From assembly GCF_007280555.1 (NCBI RefSeq), contig NZ_VKDB01000003.1, positions 248,001 through 312,000 of the forward strand: DNA of 64,000 nucleotides. The letters run 5' to 3'. This document shows, piece by piece, positions 31,049 through 43,527 of this stretch. The notes beneath the pieces were generated by a model, which saw only the letters and a program-made list of their open reading frames with translations, was not told the DNA's origin and searched no databases. The translations under genes and the position numbers were made by a program. The stretch comes from Deinococcus detaillensis. GTDB taxonomy: Bacteria; Deinococcota; Deinococci; Deinococcales; Deinococcaceae. The stretch's first letter is position 1; each line of letters starts with the position of its first letter.

Positions 31049-32781
31049 AGTACACCGTCGTTATCGAGCAGGCTGTGCCGGAAGACGCCTTGCCGCAGCT
31101 CCAACAGCTCCTTTCCGAGCGTTTTCACCTTTCTGCCGATCAAGCCCGCAAGCTCGCTTCACGCCGGAGCGGACGCCTGATGAAGCCGACCGGCAAAGAG
31201 CGGGCCAGCGTGCTGCTGGGTATTTTTCAGGAAGTCAGCGCCAAGGTGCGCCTCGAACAAGTGGCCGACACCGATGAAGCGGCGCTGCCGACTGCTCCAA
31301 TCCGCAGCGCTCCCGTGGTGATGCCGCTGGAAAACCGCAGGAGCGATCTTCACGCCACAGAGTTCGGACAGGTGGTGGCGCGTGAGCAAAGCGTGGCCAC
31401 TTTAGACGTACCGGTGATGACGGCCAGTGCGCCGAGCAACCCGGTCAACCCACCGGCTGTTCTTCCTCCTGCGCCCGCAGGCGACGATTTCTGGAATGAA
31501 CTCTCAGCTCCCGTGCTTAAGGCTGATGAGCAAGGCGGCGTGCCTATGGCAGCTTCAACCTCCAGTGGTCTTATGGGCGGCAGCACAGATGATGGCTTGT
31601 TTTTGCCGGATGTCGGCAGCTTGCCGCCCACACCCAGCGCTCCTCGACTGACCAAAGCGCCTGCTCCGTCAGATGACGACCTGTTCGCGCCGGAAGGGCT
31701 AAAGAAACCAGGCCGCCCAGCGTCTGCTGTGGGAGCGCAGGGTGGCGTGTCCAGCGATACCGACAGTTGGTCGGATTTTGCTGGATCGCTGACCATGACC
31801 GACGTGGTGACGGCCCCCAAAACGGCCCAAGCCGTCCCGGAACTGATTTTGACGCCGGAACCGGAGCGCCAGGTGGGCCGCCGCCAGCCGCTCTCGCGCC
31901 GCCTAACGATCGCTTCGGTGACGCCGCTGGCGGTCTACACCCTACTGACGCTGACCACGCTGGGCTTGGTGCTCAACGCTTCCCAGCGCTCACTGATCTC
32001 CAACAGCGCCGCGACCATCGCCGCCGCCGTGGGTTCGGTGCTCAACACCACCGATCAAAACACCGTCAACCAGCAGCTCGGCACCTTGCTCAACCGCGAA
32101 TCGGTGGGCTTCGTGCAAGTGGAATTGCCCGACGGCACCACCTTTTTCCGCAGCCAAGCGCCGGGCCTAGATGCGGTGTTGGGTGAACGGGTCGGGACCT
32201 GGGTCAAGTCCAATCCCAGCAGCGGCGTGTTTGTGCAAAGTCAAACCCCCGCTCAGCTTTACAACGACCAGCTTCAGCAGCTCGTCAGCGTGGGCGCTCA
32301 GGACTCCGAACCCGCCGCCGCCCTCAAGCGGGCCATTGCCAGTTCCGAGAACCAAAGCATTGTCAACCGCAACTTTCAAGTCGAGCGTATCGGGGTGTAC
32401 GCCCGCCCAGACGGCACCCGTGAAACCAAATCGGCCACTGCCAAGATCACTGGCACCAACACCTTGCTTTACCGCATCGCTGTCGGCGTGCCGATTGACG
32501 CGGCCAACGCTCAACTCCGCAACACCTTGCTGGCGCTGCTGCTGGCGGGCTTAGCTGCCATGCTGATCGGCGCGGCTCTGGCTGCCCGCGCCGCACGCCG
32601 CATCGTCGAGCCGATTGAGCGCCTCGTGAAGGCGGCAGACGCCATCAGCCTCGGCGATCTCAGCCAGTCGGTGAAAGCTGAGGCCAATGACGAGGTGGGC
32701 GACCTCGCGCAGGCCCTCGAACGGATGCGCCTGAGCCTCGACGCGGCGATGGAGCGTCTCCGCAAGCGCCGTAAGGTGTAA
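31045..32781 (+). CDS. fourth gene of coupled cassette: HAMP-domain membrane sensor without output domain
   Basis: A 578-residue protein. Residues 1-72 form a small cytoplasmic domain (MKYTVVIEQAVPEDALPQLQ, with alternating strands and helices). Residues 75-275 are proline- and acid-rich and probably disordered, with repeated short D/F/W patches such as DDFWNEL, DDLFAPE and SWSDFAG. Transmembrane helix 1 spans about 287-310, an extracytoplasmic sensor region 311-490, and helix 2 about 493-515. A HAMP domain follows (RIVEPIERLVKAADAISLGDLS to VGDLAQALERMRLSLD), and the protein ends without kinase, cyclase or methyl-accepting domain. AGGAGA precedes the ATG. It probably signals through its N-terminal cytoplasmic tail or the three coupled proteins; this is inferred. 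Confidence 0.85.
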   Translation: MKYTVVIEQAVPEDALPQLQQLLSERFHLSADQARKLASRRSGRLMKPTGKERASVLLGIFQEVSAKVRLEQVADTDEAALPTAPIRSAPVVMPLENRRSDLHATEFGQVVAREQSVATLDVPVMTASAPSNPVNPPAVLPPAPAGDDFWNELSAPVLKADEQGGVPMAASTSSGLMGGSTDDGLFLPDVGSLPPTPSAPRLTKAPAPSDDDLFAPEGLKKPGRPASAVGAQGGVSSDTDSWSDFAGSLTMTDVVTAPKTAQAVPELILTPEPERQVGRRQPLSRRLTIASVTPLAVYTLLTLTTLGLVLNASQRSLISNSAATIAAAVGSVLNTTDQNTVNQQLGTLLNRESVGFVQVELPDGTTFFRSQAPGLDAVLGERVGTWVKSNPSSGVFVQSQTPAQLYNDQLQQLVSVGAQDSEPAAALKRAIASSENQSIVNRNFQVERIGVYARPDGTRETKSATAKITGTNTLLYRIAVGVPIDAANAQLRNTLLALLLAGLAAMLIGAALAARAARRIVEPIERLVKAADAISLGDLSQSVKAEANDEVGDLAQALERMRLSLDAAMERLRKRRKV

Positions 32782-32792
32782 ACCGATACTCA

Positions 32793-32833
32793 AAAACGGG
32801 AAGTAGGCCGAGTTGAAGCCTGCTTCCCGTTTT
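32793..32833 (+). terminator. terminator of the HAMP cassette
   Basis: AAAACGGGAAG-T-AGGC pairs with GCCT-G-CTTCCCGTTTT over a 9-nt loop and ends in a T run, 12 bp after the HAMP gene stop. Confidence 0.88.
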
Positions 32834-32891
32834 GTCTGTATTTGCAGCAAAATAAGCCCAGCAAGTACGCAAATACCTTACCTGGGTGCGC

Positions 32892-32897
32892 TAGAAT
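32892..32897 (+). promoter_or_regulatory. -10 element (leaderless) of polA
   Basis: TAGAAT followed by 6 nt and the ATG at 32904. No matching -35 is obvious. Confidence 0.55.
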
Positions 32898-32903
32898 GAC
32901 TTC

Positions 32904-35576
<2,673 letters not shown>

Positions 35577-35600
35577 GCGTGAGCTGAGGCCCAACGCAAA

Positions 35601-35624
35601 CCCCCGCCGAATTAGGAGCGGGGG
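35601..35624 (+). terminator. hairpin after polA
   Basis: CCCCCGC (35601-35607) pairs with GCGGGGG (35618-35624) over a 10-nt loop, 24 bp after the polA stop; no T run. Confidence 0.5.
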
Positions 35625-35702
35625 CAGTGCTGGCAGCCACAAGCGGGACGGAGCCAGCACCATCAAAGTGTGCTGTTGGGATGGGCTGGCTTGGCTCTTC
35701 CC

Positions 35703-36416
35703 TCAGCCCTTGTACAAAATTCGCCCGCACGAGGGGCACTTCACTGGAGGCAGTTTGCCGCCAGCGGCCCGCTGCTGGATGTTGACCGGCAGTTGCACGT
35801 TGCAGCCCTGGCAGCGGCCTGCCGTGTACGACACGATGCCGATGCCTTTTTTACCTTTGCGAATCAGTTCGTATTCCTTAACGAGGCGCGGCTCGGTGCG
35901 GCCCACGATCTCGGCCCGCTCGGCCCGCATGCCCTCGCCCTGAGCGCGTAAGTCTTCGACGCGGGCGTCGTCGGTTTCTTCCAAGCTGCTCAGGTTGGGG
36001 CGCATGGCCCTGAGTTCGCCGCGCAGGCCGCTGGCTTTTTCGCGCAAACTGGTTTGCTGAATCTGCACAGGCTCTAGGGCTTCCTCGTAGTCCGAGACCC
36101 GCTCCGAGAGCTGCAAAATGACGCTTTCAAACTGTGATTGCAATTTGGCGTTGGTGGCGTTGCGGTCTTGCTCGGCTCTGTTGCGGGCCACTTGCTCGCG
36201 GCTGCTGGCCAGATCAAGCTCAAGTTGTCTGGCCTGACGGTCTACTTTTTCCAGCTCGATTTCAGTGTCTTCGAGTTGGTTGTTGATCTTGGCTTGCTCC
36301 AGGCGTGCGGCCCGCAAGTCGTCTGAAATACTGCCTTCCTCAAGGCGCAGGCGGTCGAGTTCGAGGTCAAGGCCCTGCACACGGTAAAGCTGTTCCAGTT
36401 GTCCGCTTTCGCTCAT
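35703..36416 (-). CDS. coiled-coil protein with C-terminal C4 zinc ribbon (DUF164 type)
   Basis: A 237-residue protein: a long antiparallel coiled coil (residues about 5-170, rich in Glu, Gln, Leu, Arg) followed by a zinc ribbon with CQGCNVQLP and CPSCGRILY. This is the layout of the DUF164 family (FlgZ/HP0958 and CdsZ-like), which bind RNA or secretion partners in some species. The listed longer frame starts upstream, but the ATG at 36416 gives the family start MSESGQLEQLYRVQGLDLEL and has TAGACT 7 nt before it. Role here is unknown. Confidence 0.88.
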   Translation of the reverse strand: MSESGQLEQLYRVQGLDLELDRLRLEEGSISDDLRAARLEQAKINNQLEDTEIELEKVDRQARQLELDLASSREQVARNRAEQDRNATNAKLQSQFESVILQLSERVSDYEEALEPVQIQQTSLREKASGLRGELRAMRPNLSSLEETDDARVEDLRAQGEGMRAERAEIVGRTEPRLVKEYELIRKGKKGIGIVSYTAGRCQGCNVQLPVNIQQRAAGGKLPPVKCPSCGRILYKG

Positions 36417-36472
36417 CGCCTTCAGTCTAACCCCATGTGAGCCGCTTGGGGGCTTGGTCAGCGGCGCAGTGC

Positions 36473-37165
36473 TCAGCCGCTGCTCTCCACGCCCAGCCGT
36501 GGACACAAGCTCAGCAGCGTGCAGGACGAGCAAAGGGGTCTGCGGGCCAGGCAGACGCGCCGCCCGTGCAAAATCAGGGCGTGATGCAAAAAGATCCACG
36601 AATCTTGCGGGAAGAGTGCCTGAAGGTCGAGCTCCACTTTGTCTGGGTTGGTCTGTTCGCTCAGGCCCAGCCGCCGCGCGAGCCGCCCCACGTGGGTGTC
36701 TACCGCGATGGCCGCCATCCCGTAGGCGTTGCTCAGCACCACATTGGCAGTTTTGCGTCCCGCGCCCGGCAAAGTCACCACCGCCGCGAAATCGTTGGGT
36801 ACCTCTCCGCCGTGCCGCTCCAGAAGGAGGCCAGAGAGGGCCACCAGATTCTTGGCTTTGTTGCGGTAAAGGCCAATGCTTTTAATCAGGGCTTCCACCG
36901 CTTCCACGGATGCGGCGCTCATGGCCTGCGCGTCGGGGTAAGCGGCAAAGAGGGCGGGTGTGGCGGCGTTCACGCTTTTGTCGGTGGCCTGCGCCGAGAG
37001 CACGGTGGCGATGAGGAGTTCAAAGGGGCTTTGGTATTCAAGTTCGGTGCGGGCGTCGGGGTAGGTGGCCCGCAGGCCACTGAGGATGCCCTCGGCACGG
37101 CGTTTGAGGGCGGCGGGCGGGCGCGGACGAGAAGCTTTGGCGGGCGTTTTGGCAGCGGGAGACAC
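36473..37165 (-). CDS. nth: endonuclease III (DNA glycosylase/AP lyase)
   Basis: A 230-residue base-excision-repair enzyme removing oxidised pyrimidines. The helix-hairpin-helix reads VTLPGAGRKTANVVL with the conserved lysine, the catalytic aspartate is in AVDTHVGRLARRL, and the 4Fe-4S cluster ligands C-x6-C-x2-C-x5-C occur in CLARRPLCSSCTLLSLCP near the C-terminus. The GTG at 37165 has TAAGCT exactly 6 nt upstream, supporting a leaderless GTG start. Adjacent to polA with a zinc-ribbon gene between. Confidence 0.95.
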   Translation of the reverse strand: MSPAAKTPAKASRPRPPAALKRRAEGILSGLRATYPDARTELEYQSPFELLIATVLSAQATDKSVNAATPALFAAYPDAQAMSAASVEAVEALIKSIGLYRNKAKNLVALSGLLLERHGGEVPNDFAAVVTLPGAGRKTANVVLSNAYGMAAIAVDTHVGRLARRLGLSEQTNPDKVELDLQALFPQDSWIFLHHALILHGRRVCLARRPLCSSCTLLSLCPRLGVESSG

Positions 37166-37232
37166 GCCCCTAGCTTAGCCAACTTCACGCTTTACTTACC
37201 CATTACTTAAATGCACTAAGCTGACCGGCGAC

Positions 37233-38060
37233 ATGGACTGGCTTTATAGCGTCATTCTCGGCATCGTCGAAGGTCTCACCGAATTCCTTCCCGTTTCTTC
37301 TACCGGCCACCTGATCGTGGCGGGCGACCTCCTGCGCGTGCCTTGGCAAAAAAATGTACTCGACACCTTTGAAGTGGTGATTCAGGGCGGAGCGATTTTG
37401 GCGGTGGTGGTGTATTACTGGCGCGACCTGGTGCGGCAGGCCAGCACCATCAACAAAGACGCGGGCGTGCAGCGCTTGTGGCTGGGTATCGTGGTGGCCT
37501 GCATTCCCGCCGTGATTTTGGGCGCACTCTTCGGCAGCAAAATCAAGGCGCTGCTGTTTACCCCCACCGTCGTGGCGTGGGCGCTGATCGTCGGCGGCGT
37601 GCTGATGTACCTCATCGAGATGCGCCCGCGCCCCGCGACCACCCACAAGCTGGAGAGCATCAGCTTGCCGCAGGCCATTACCGTGGGCTTGGTGCAGTGC
37701 TTGGCGCTGCTGTGGCCGGGCTTTTCGCGCTCGGCCAGCAGCATTCTCGGCGGGATGCTGACCGGTTTAGACCGCCCCACCGCCACCAAGTTCAGCTTCT
37801 ACCTCGGCATTCCGGTGCTGGGCGGCGCGACCTTGCTGGATTTCGTCAAGCATAAAGATGACCTCGGCACGGCGGGCCTGACCAATGTGGGCATCGGTTT
37901 TGTGGTCAGCTTTATCGTGGCGTATTTCGTGATCGGCTGGCTGCTGCGCTTTGTCAGCACCCACGATTTCAAAGGTTTTGCCGTTTACCGCATCATCATC
38001 GGCGTCGTTATTTTGGTGCTGATCTACTCGGGCGTCATCAGCAATTTGAACAGAGCTTGA
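37233..38060 (+). CDS. uppP: undecaprenyl-diphosphatase
   Basis: A 275-residue integral membrane enzyme (BacA type) recycling the lipid carrier of cell-wall synthesis. Both signatures are present: EGLTEFLPVSSTGHLIVAGDL near the N-terminus and the phosphate-binding PGFSRSASSILGGMLTGLDR with ATKFSFYLGIPVLGGA. About eight hydrophobic helices. Overexpression in other bacteria gives bacitracin resistance. TAAGCT lies 10 nt before the ATG, slightly farther than at neighbouring genes. Confidence 0.95.
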   Translation: MDWLYSVILGIVEGLTEFLPVSSTGHLIVAGDLLRVPWQKNVLDTFEVVIQGGAILAVVVYYWRDLVRQASTINKDAGVQRLWLGIVVACIPAVILGALFGSKIKALLFTPTVVAWALIVGGVLMYLIEMRPRPATTHKLESISLPQAITVGLVQCLALLWPGFSRSASSILGGMLTGLDRPTATKFSFYLGIPVLGGATLLDFVKHKDDLGTAGLTNVGIGFVVSFIVAYFVIGWLLRFVSTHDFKGFAVYRIIIGVVILVLIYSGVISNLNRA

Positions 38061-38469
38061 CCGGGGCGTAACGCGCCAGCTTAAGCCAGAGGCTTTTTCT
38101 TCCCGCTCCCACCGTCCCTCACCCTTACCAGCAACCAACATGGCCCCCTGCTGCTCGAAAAGTCGAGTGCTAGCGCGGGCCATTGCTGTATTAGGACGGC
38201 GTTTGGGGGAGTAAACCAGTGACCATGTGGGCGGCGCTGCACCACTTGGCCGCCCCAGCTGATACAGGATTTTGGCGGCTTCAGGACTTGGGACAGCCAA
38301 ACCTTGGTCAAGGCTGCGCTGAACTTGCCGCTGCACTTTAACCCAGAACAGCCTTACGCCTATGCGCTCAGCAGAGTTTGAGCACGGCTGGATTACGTTT
38401 GCTGTTTGCTGGCCGAATCGGAGGGCCACACAGCAGGCAGTGGGGCGGGGGAGCGCTATCCTAGGCGGC
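38061..38469. other. 409-bp spacer without recognisable gene
   Basis: Reading frames on both strands are open for short stretches but match nothing and have no ribosome site. The reverse strand gives an open frame only as the shadow of uppP. A TATCCT at 38457-38462 is the probable -10 of the downstream RNase gene. No mobile element or long repeat seen. Confidence 0.5.
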
Positions 38470-38972
38470 ATGTTTGGCAGATTTCCATTTGTGTCGTGGG
38501 CCGCTTCGGGCGCTTTGGCCTTGACGCTGATGTTGGGAGCTTGCTCACCGGCTGGCAAGGCCCAAACTTCTGGCGCAGCGTCTAACAAGACTCAAACCAC
38601 GACAAAAACTCAATTTCAGTCTGGCGCAACTCAAGCCCAGCCGACCCGCTCAGGGCGCGATCCCCAAAGCGGACTTCTCTTGATGGCCCGATCGGCACTG
38701 CCGGCGGAAGGTCAGCGCACCCTCAGCTTAATCGGGCAAGGCGGGCCCGTGCCTCCGCAACATTGGCCGTACCAAAAAGACGGCGTGGTTTTTTCTAACC
38801 GCGAGCGCATTTTGCCCAAGCAGTCCAGCGGCTATTACCACGAATACACCGTGCCCACGCCCCAGTCGGCGGACCGGGGAGCGCGGCGCATCGTCTGCGG
38901 CCCGCCGCGAAGCTTGGCTGCCGAGTGTTATTACACCGCCGATCATTACGCCAGCTTCAAAAGGATTGCCCC

Positions 38973-38976
<4 letters not shown>
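38470..38976 (+). CDS. secreted guanyl-specific ribonuclease (RNase Sa/barnase family)
   Basis: A 168-residue exported RNase. The signal sequence ends in a lipobox-like MLGAC (C25), followed by a Thr/Gln-rich linker. The N1/T1-type core starts near residue 95 (WPYQKDGVVFSNRERILP) and holds the catalytic glutamate in GYYHEYTVPTPQ (E125), the arginine in RGARRIVCG and the histidine in TADHYASF (H159), matching RNase Sa closely. It cleaves RNA after G outside the cell. The stop overlaps the barstar start in an ATGA. TATCCT lies 7 nt before the ATG. Confidence 0.92.
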
Positions 38977-39359
<383 letters not shown>

Positions 39360-39417
39360 AGCTCTCAGGGCGGGCGGCCCCGTCACACTTTGTATCCAGA
39401 CACGCTAGACTGCCGCC

Positions 39418-39945
39418 ATGTTGCGGGGCAGTCTTTCTGAATTTCCTCTTCTGAACGTGTTACAGATGTTGACCAACAGTGGAGCGAGCGGCAAACTTCA
39501 CGTTTCTCATCTGCGCGGCGGTGACTTGTGGTTGCAAGGCGGCGAAGTGGTTCACGCCTCGGCGCTGCTGCGTGAAGGCGACGACGCCCTTGATCTGCTG
39601 TCCTCGGTGGGCGGCGGTGATTTCACCTTTGAACCGGGCCAAGCTGCGCCCAAGCAGAGCGTCGACACCCGCCGCACCGCTTTGCTGCGCCAACTCAGCG
39701 TCAGCAGCGACGCTTGGCAAGAGTTGCTGCGCCTCTTTCCGCACTGGGACAGGCCGCTGACCTTCACATCGCGTTGGACGGATCAGCAGCCGGTGACCCG
39801 CGCCCAATTTCGCACCCTCAATTTGGTGGGCCGGGTGCCGCTGGGAGACTTGGTGGCCCAAAGCGACCTCTCTCCCCGCGCCACTTTAGAAGTGCTGCGC
39901 CCCTTCGTCCAGTCGGGCCTGGTGGATTCGGGAGCGCAGCTCTAG
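39418..39945 (+). CDS. DUF4388 (PATAN) domain protein
   Basis: A 175-residue protein whose first 100 residues form a PATAN domain (MLRGSLSEFPLLNVLQML, SGASGKLHV, GGDLWLQGGEVVHASAL), followed by a winged-helix-like tail (PLGDLVAQSDLSPRATLEVLRP). PATAN domains occur in bacterial response regulators and signalling adaptors, for example those controlling type IV pili in cyanobacteria. Here it stands alone with TAGACT 6 nt before its ATG. Confidence 0.85.
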   Translation: MLRGSLSEFPLLNVLQMLTNSGASGKLHVSHLRGGDLWLQGGEVVHASALLREGDDALDLLSSVGGGDFTFEPGQAAPKQSVDTRRTALLRQLSVSSDAWQELLRLFPHWDRPLTFTSRWTDQQPVTRAQFRTLNLVGRVPLGDLVAQSDLSPRATLEVLRPFVQSGLVDSGAQL

Positions 39946-40041
39946 GTTGAGTTGTGGGAACTAGATCGCCGAACGTGGGCAAAGCGCTGAGAGAACAGGG
40001 GAGACGTGAACCTTATCCTTCTCTTTTGCGCTTAGCACGTT

Positions 40042-40064
40042 GAGCGGTTAGCCTTCAACCGCTC
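40042..40064 (-). terminator. hairpin after prs
   Basis: GAGCGGTT (40042-40049) pairs perfectly with AACCGCTC (40057-40064) over a 7-nt loop, 20 bp past the prs stop on the minus strand; no clear T run. Confidence 0.5.
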
Positions 40065-40084
40065 CCACACGCCTCTTTCAGGTG

Positions 40085-41047
40085 CTATTCAAACAAGGTG
40101 CTGACGCTTTCTCCGGTGTGAATGTTGCTGATGGCGTTGGCAAACAGCGGAGCCACGTCCAAAATGGCCAACTTGCCGCCCGCGTTTCGCATTTTCTCTT
40201 CGGACACCAGTACGGTGTTGGTGCTGGCCACTTCCACCGCGTCGAGGGCCGCGATCCGCTCAATGGCAGGGCCGGTGTAGACCCCGTGCGAGACGGCTAC
40301 ATAGACTTCTTTCGCGCCCATGTTTTTAGAAAAGTTGACGGCTTCAACCAGCGAACCGGCGGTGCTGATCTCGTCGTCAACGATAAAGACTGTTTTGCCG
40401 GTCACGTCACCGATCAGGGCGCGGGGGTCGACGTTGGTGTCTGAGACGCGCTGCTTGTCGATGAAGGCCAGACCCGAGTCGAGGCGGCGGGCAATTGCCG
40501 AGGCCCGTTTGATGCTGCCCGCGTCGGGTGCCAGCACCACGCCTTCGTTGGCGTTGGGCACGCGGGATTTGAGGTACTGGCTGATCACCACGTCGGCAGA
40601 CAGGTGATCGACCGGCACTTTGAAAAAGCCGTGAACCTGCGCCGAGTGCAGCGACATGGTGAGAACCCGGTCAGCGCCCGCTTCCTGAATAAGGTCGGCC
40701 ATCAAGCGCCCGGCGATGCTGATGCGCGGCGCGTCTTTTTTGTCGCTGCGGGCGTAGCTGTAATAAGGAATCACAGCGGTCACGCGCCCTGCCGAGGCAC
40801 TCTTGGCGGCGTCGATCATCAAAAAAAGTTCCAGAATAGAGTCGCTGACCGGATGACTAAAACTCTGAACAATGAACACGTCACCTTCGCGCAGCGAGTC
40901 TTCAAAATGCACGATGATGTTTTCGTTGGTAAACTGCTCAGTTTTGCTGTGCCCGAGCGGAATGCCCAGATTGTCGCAGATGGACTGCGCGAGGGGGCGG
41001 TTGCTTTGTCCAGAAAACACCATCAGGGGGCCGCGATTAACAGGCAT
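40085..41047 (-). CDS. prs: ribose-phosphate pyrophosphokinase
   Basis: A 320-residue enzyme making PRPP from ribose 5-phosphate and ATP. Motifs seen: [18 protein letters not shown], the catalytic flexible loop [47 protein letters not shown] and the PRPP loop [19 protein letters not shown] lies about ten bases before the ATG. It supplies purine, pyrimidine, histidine and NAD synthesis; hisF/hisIE and an apt-like gene in this window are users of its product. Confidence 0.96.
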   Translation of the reverse strand: MPVNRGPLMVFSGQSNRPLAQSICDNLGIPLGHSKTEQFTNENIIVHFEDSLREGDVFIVQSFSHPVSDSILELFLMIDAAKSASAGRVTAVIPYYSYARSDKKDAPRISIAGRLMADLIQEAGADRVLTMSLHSAQVHGFFKVPVDHLSADVVISQYLKSRVPNANEGVVLAPDAGSIKRASAIARRLDSGLAFIDKQRVSDTNVDPRALIGDVTGKTVFIVDDEISTAGSLVEAVNFSKNMGAKEVYVAVSHGVYTGPAIERIAALDAVEVASTNTVLVSEEKMRNAGGKLAILDVAPLFANAISNIHTGESVSTLFE

Positions 41048-41197
41048 AGGAAAAGACCTCCGGGAAAGCGGGAATGAGCGGCTGCCAAGAAAGCACGCCG
41101 CGTAGCGCAGGGAAACGTAGCCAGCATAGCGAAATGCTGGCAGTGGCGTGACGCGTTACCCCGTCAGGAACACCCGTGCCCTACTCGGCCACCCGGC

Positions 41198-41904
41198 TCA
41201 GCCGATTTCTTTTGGCCCCTTTAGACCGCTTTTGCCTTCACGTTCCTCCAGTACGCGGGCCACGTCGCCGGGCGTCACGCCGACTTCGGCCAGCGCGAAG
41301 AAAGTGTGAAACAGCAGATCGGCGGTTTCGGTGGCCAGCTCGGCTTTGTCGCCGTTTTTGGCGGCCAGCAGCACTTCTCCGGCTTCCTCGCTGATTTTTT
41401 TGAGCACCCGGTCAAGCCCCCCGGCGTGCAGCCGCGCCACATAACTTTGTTCGGGTAAGGTTCGCAACCGCTCGGTGATGGTGGCGTAGACCCGCTCCAG
41501 CGTGTCGCCTAGCGACTGTGGATTGAGAGCTTGTGGATTGAGTATCTCATCCGTTTGCAGTAACAGCGGTCGGTAAAAGCAGCTGTACTCGCCGGTATGA
41601 CAAGCCGGGCCACTCTGCTGCACGCGGTACAGCACGCTGTCGCCGTCGCAGTCGAGGTGAATACTCTCGATGTGCTGGACATGCCCGCTGGTCAGGCCTT
41701 TGATCCACTGCTGGCTCCGTGAACGCGAAAAGTAAGTGCCTTGACGGGTCGTCAGGGCGTGTTCAATCGCGGCTCGGTCTGCGTAAGCCTGCATCAGCAC
41801 TGCGCCGGTTTGGGCGTCCTGCACCACCACCGGTACCAAACCGTCTGGGCCGAAGTGGATGTCGTCCACTTTCACGTTGTCTCTGCTCACCTTAATTGGA
41901 CTGC

Positions 41905-41908
<4 letters not shown>
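41198..41908 (-). CDS. hisIE: bifunctional phosphoribosyl-AMP cyclohydrolase / phosphoribosyl-ATP pyrophosphatase
   Basis: A 236-residue fusion for steps 2 and 3 of histidine synthesis. The HisI half has [16 protein letters not shown] and the zinc-binding [20 protein letters not shown] with SCFYR. The HisE half begins near residue 140 ([13 protein letters not shown]) and carries [18 protein letters not shown] with [11 protein letters not shown] 41908 overlaps the hisF stop in an ATGA and is preferred over the upstream in-frame codon. Confidence 0.95.
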
Positions 41909-42720
<812 letters not shown>

Positions 42721-42987
42721 GAACCGAGTCTAGAGCGCGGCGCGGCCCAGCAGGGTGGCGGCTGTCTACTTTTTTTGTTGGCTTTCTTACTGGGGGCGGG
42801 CGATCTATACAAGTGGTCAGCAGCGTTGCAGCGCTCCTTCCGGTCATTTTTGCTGGGCCTGGATGCCCCCCGGCCTCTCACACCCATACAAATGTCCCTT
42901 TTCAAAGTTAAAGACCAGCTAAACTTAAGGGGAGATAAAGACCGGGGTAGTTTGGGGTATTCGCTGAGCACCATTTGGGGGGGCAAG

Positions 42988-43476
42988 ATGCAGGGGCATG
43001 GACGAATTTTGTTGGTGGACGACAATCCCAACGATTTGGAGTTGGCGCTGGTCGCCTTCGAGAAATCGGGCCGTGCTCCTGAAGTGACGGTGGCCCGCAG
43101 CGGTCAGGAAGCCATGCGGCTGCTGACGCGGGCAGTCAAGCCGGCTGTCCGCGCTGAGCAGACCGTAACCCACTTGCCGGATGTGGTGCTGCTCGACCTC
43201 AACATGCCGCAAATGGACGGCTTGGCCGTGCTGGAAGCGATTCGGGCGCAGCCGGGTTTGGAAGGCTTGCCGGTGGTGATCTTATCGACCAGCCGCGAGG
43301 AGCGTGATATTCGGGCCTGCTACAAGAGAGGCGCGAGCGCTTACGTCGTCAAGCCGGTTGAATTTGAGCAGTTTCTGACCACGCTCAGTGCCACCTCCGA
43401 CTTCTGGACGCGCCTCAACGAGCATCCGCAGCCGATCAAACAACCCGAGAGCGCCGAGGCACCGGGCAGCAATTGA
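42988..43476 (+). CDS. stand-alone CheY-like response regulator
   Basis: A 162-residue receiver domain without output domain. The acidic pocket is D11-D12 (ILLVDDNPND), the phosphorylated aspartate D70 (VVLLDLNMPQMDG), the switch threonine/serine near 100-101 (ILSTSREERD) and the lysine K122 (VVKPVEF). The loop before D70 is expanded (TRAVKPAVRAEQTVTHLP), as in cyanobacterial Rcp1-type regulators partnering phytochrome kinases. The long upstream in-frame extension runs antisense through hisF and is rejected. The partner kinase is not adjacent. Confidence 0.9.
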   Translation: MQGHGRILLVDDNPNDLELALVAFEKSGRAPEVTVARSGQEAMRLLTRAVKPAVRAEQTVTHLPDVVLLDLNMPQMDGLAVLEAIRAQPGLEGLPVVILSTSREERDIRACYKRGASAYVVKPVEFEQFLTTLSATSDFWTRLNEHPQPIKQPESAEAPGSN

Positions 43477-43513
43477 GGCTCGCTGAAATGAGGCGCAGCG
43501 GGTTTTAGGCCTT

Positions 43514-43519
43514 TAGAAT
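43514..43519 (+). promoter_or_regulatory. -10 element of coaX
   Basis: TAGAAT lies 8 nt before the ATG at 43528, without a Shine-Dalgarno in the gap. Confidence 0.5.
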
Positions 43520-43527
43520 ACAACTTC

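Noticed and set aside
37767..38588. 273-aa open frame on the minus strand across the spacer after uppP
   Set aside because: Its coding-like part is the shadow of uppP; the spacer part has no motif, start signal or ribosome site.
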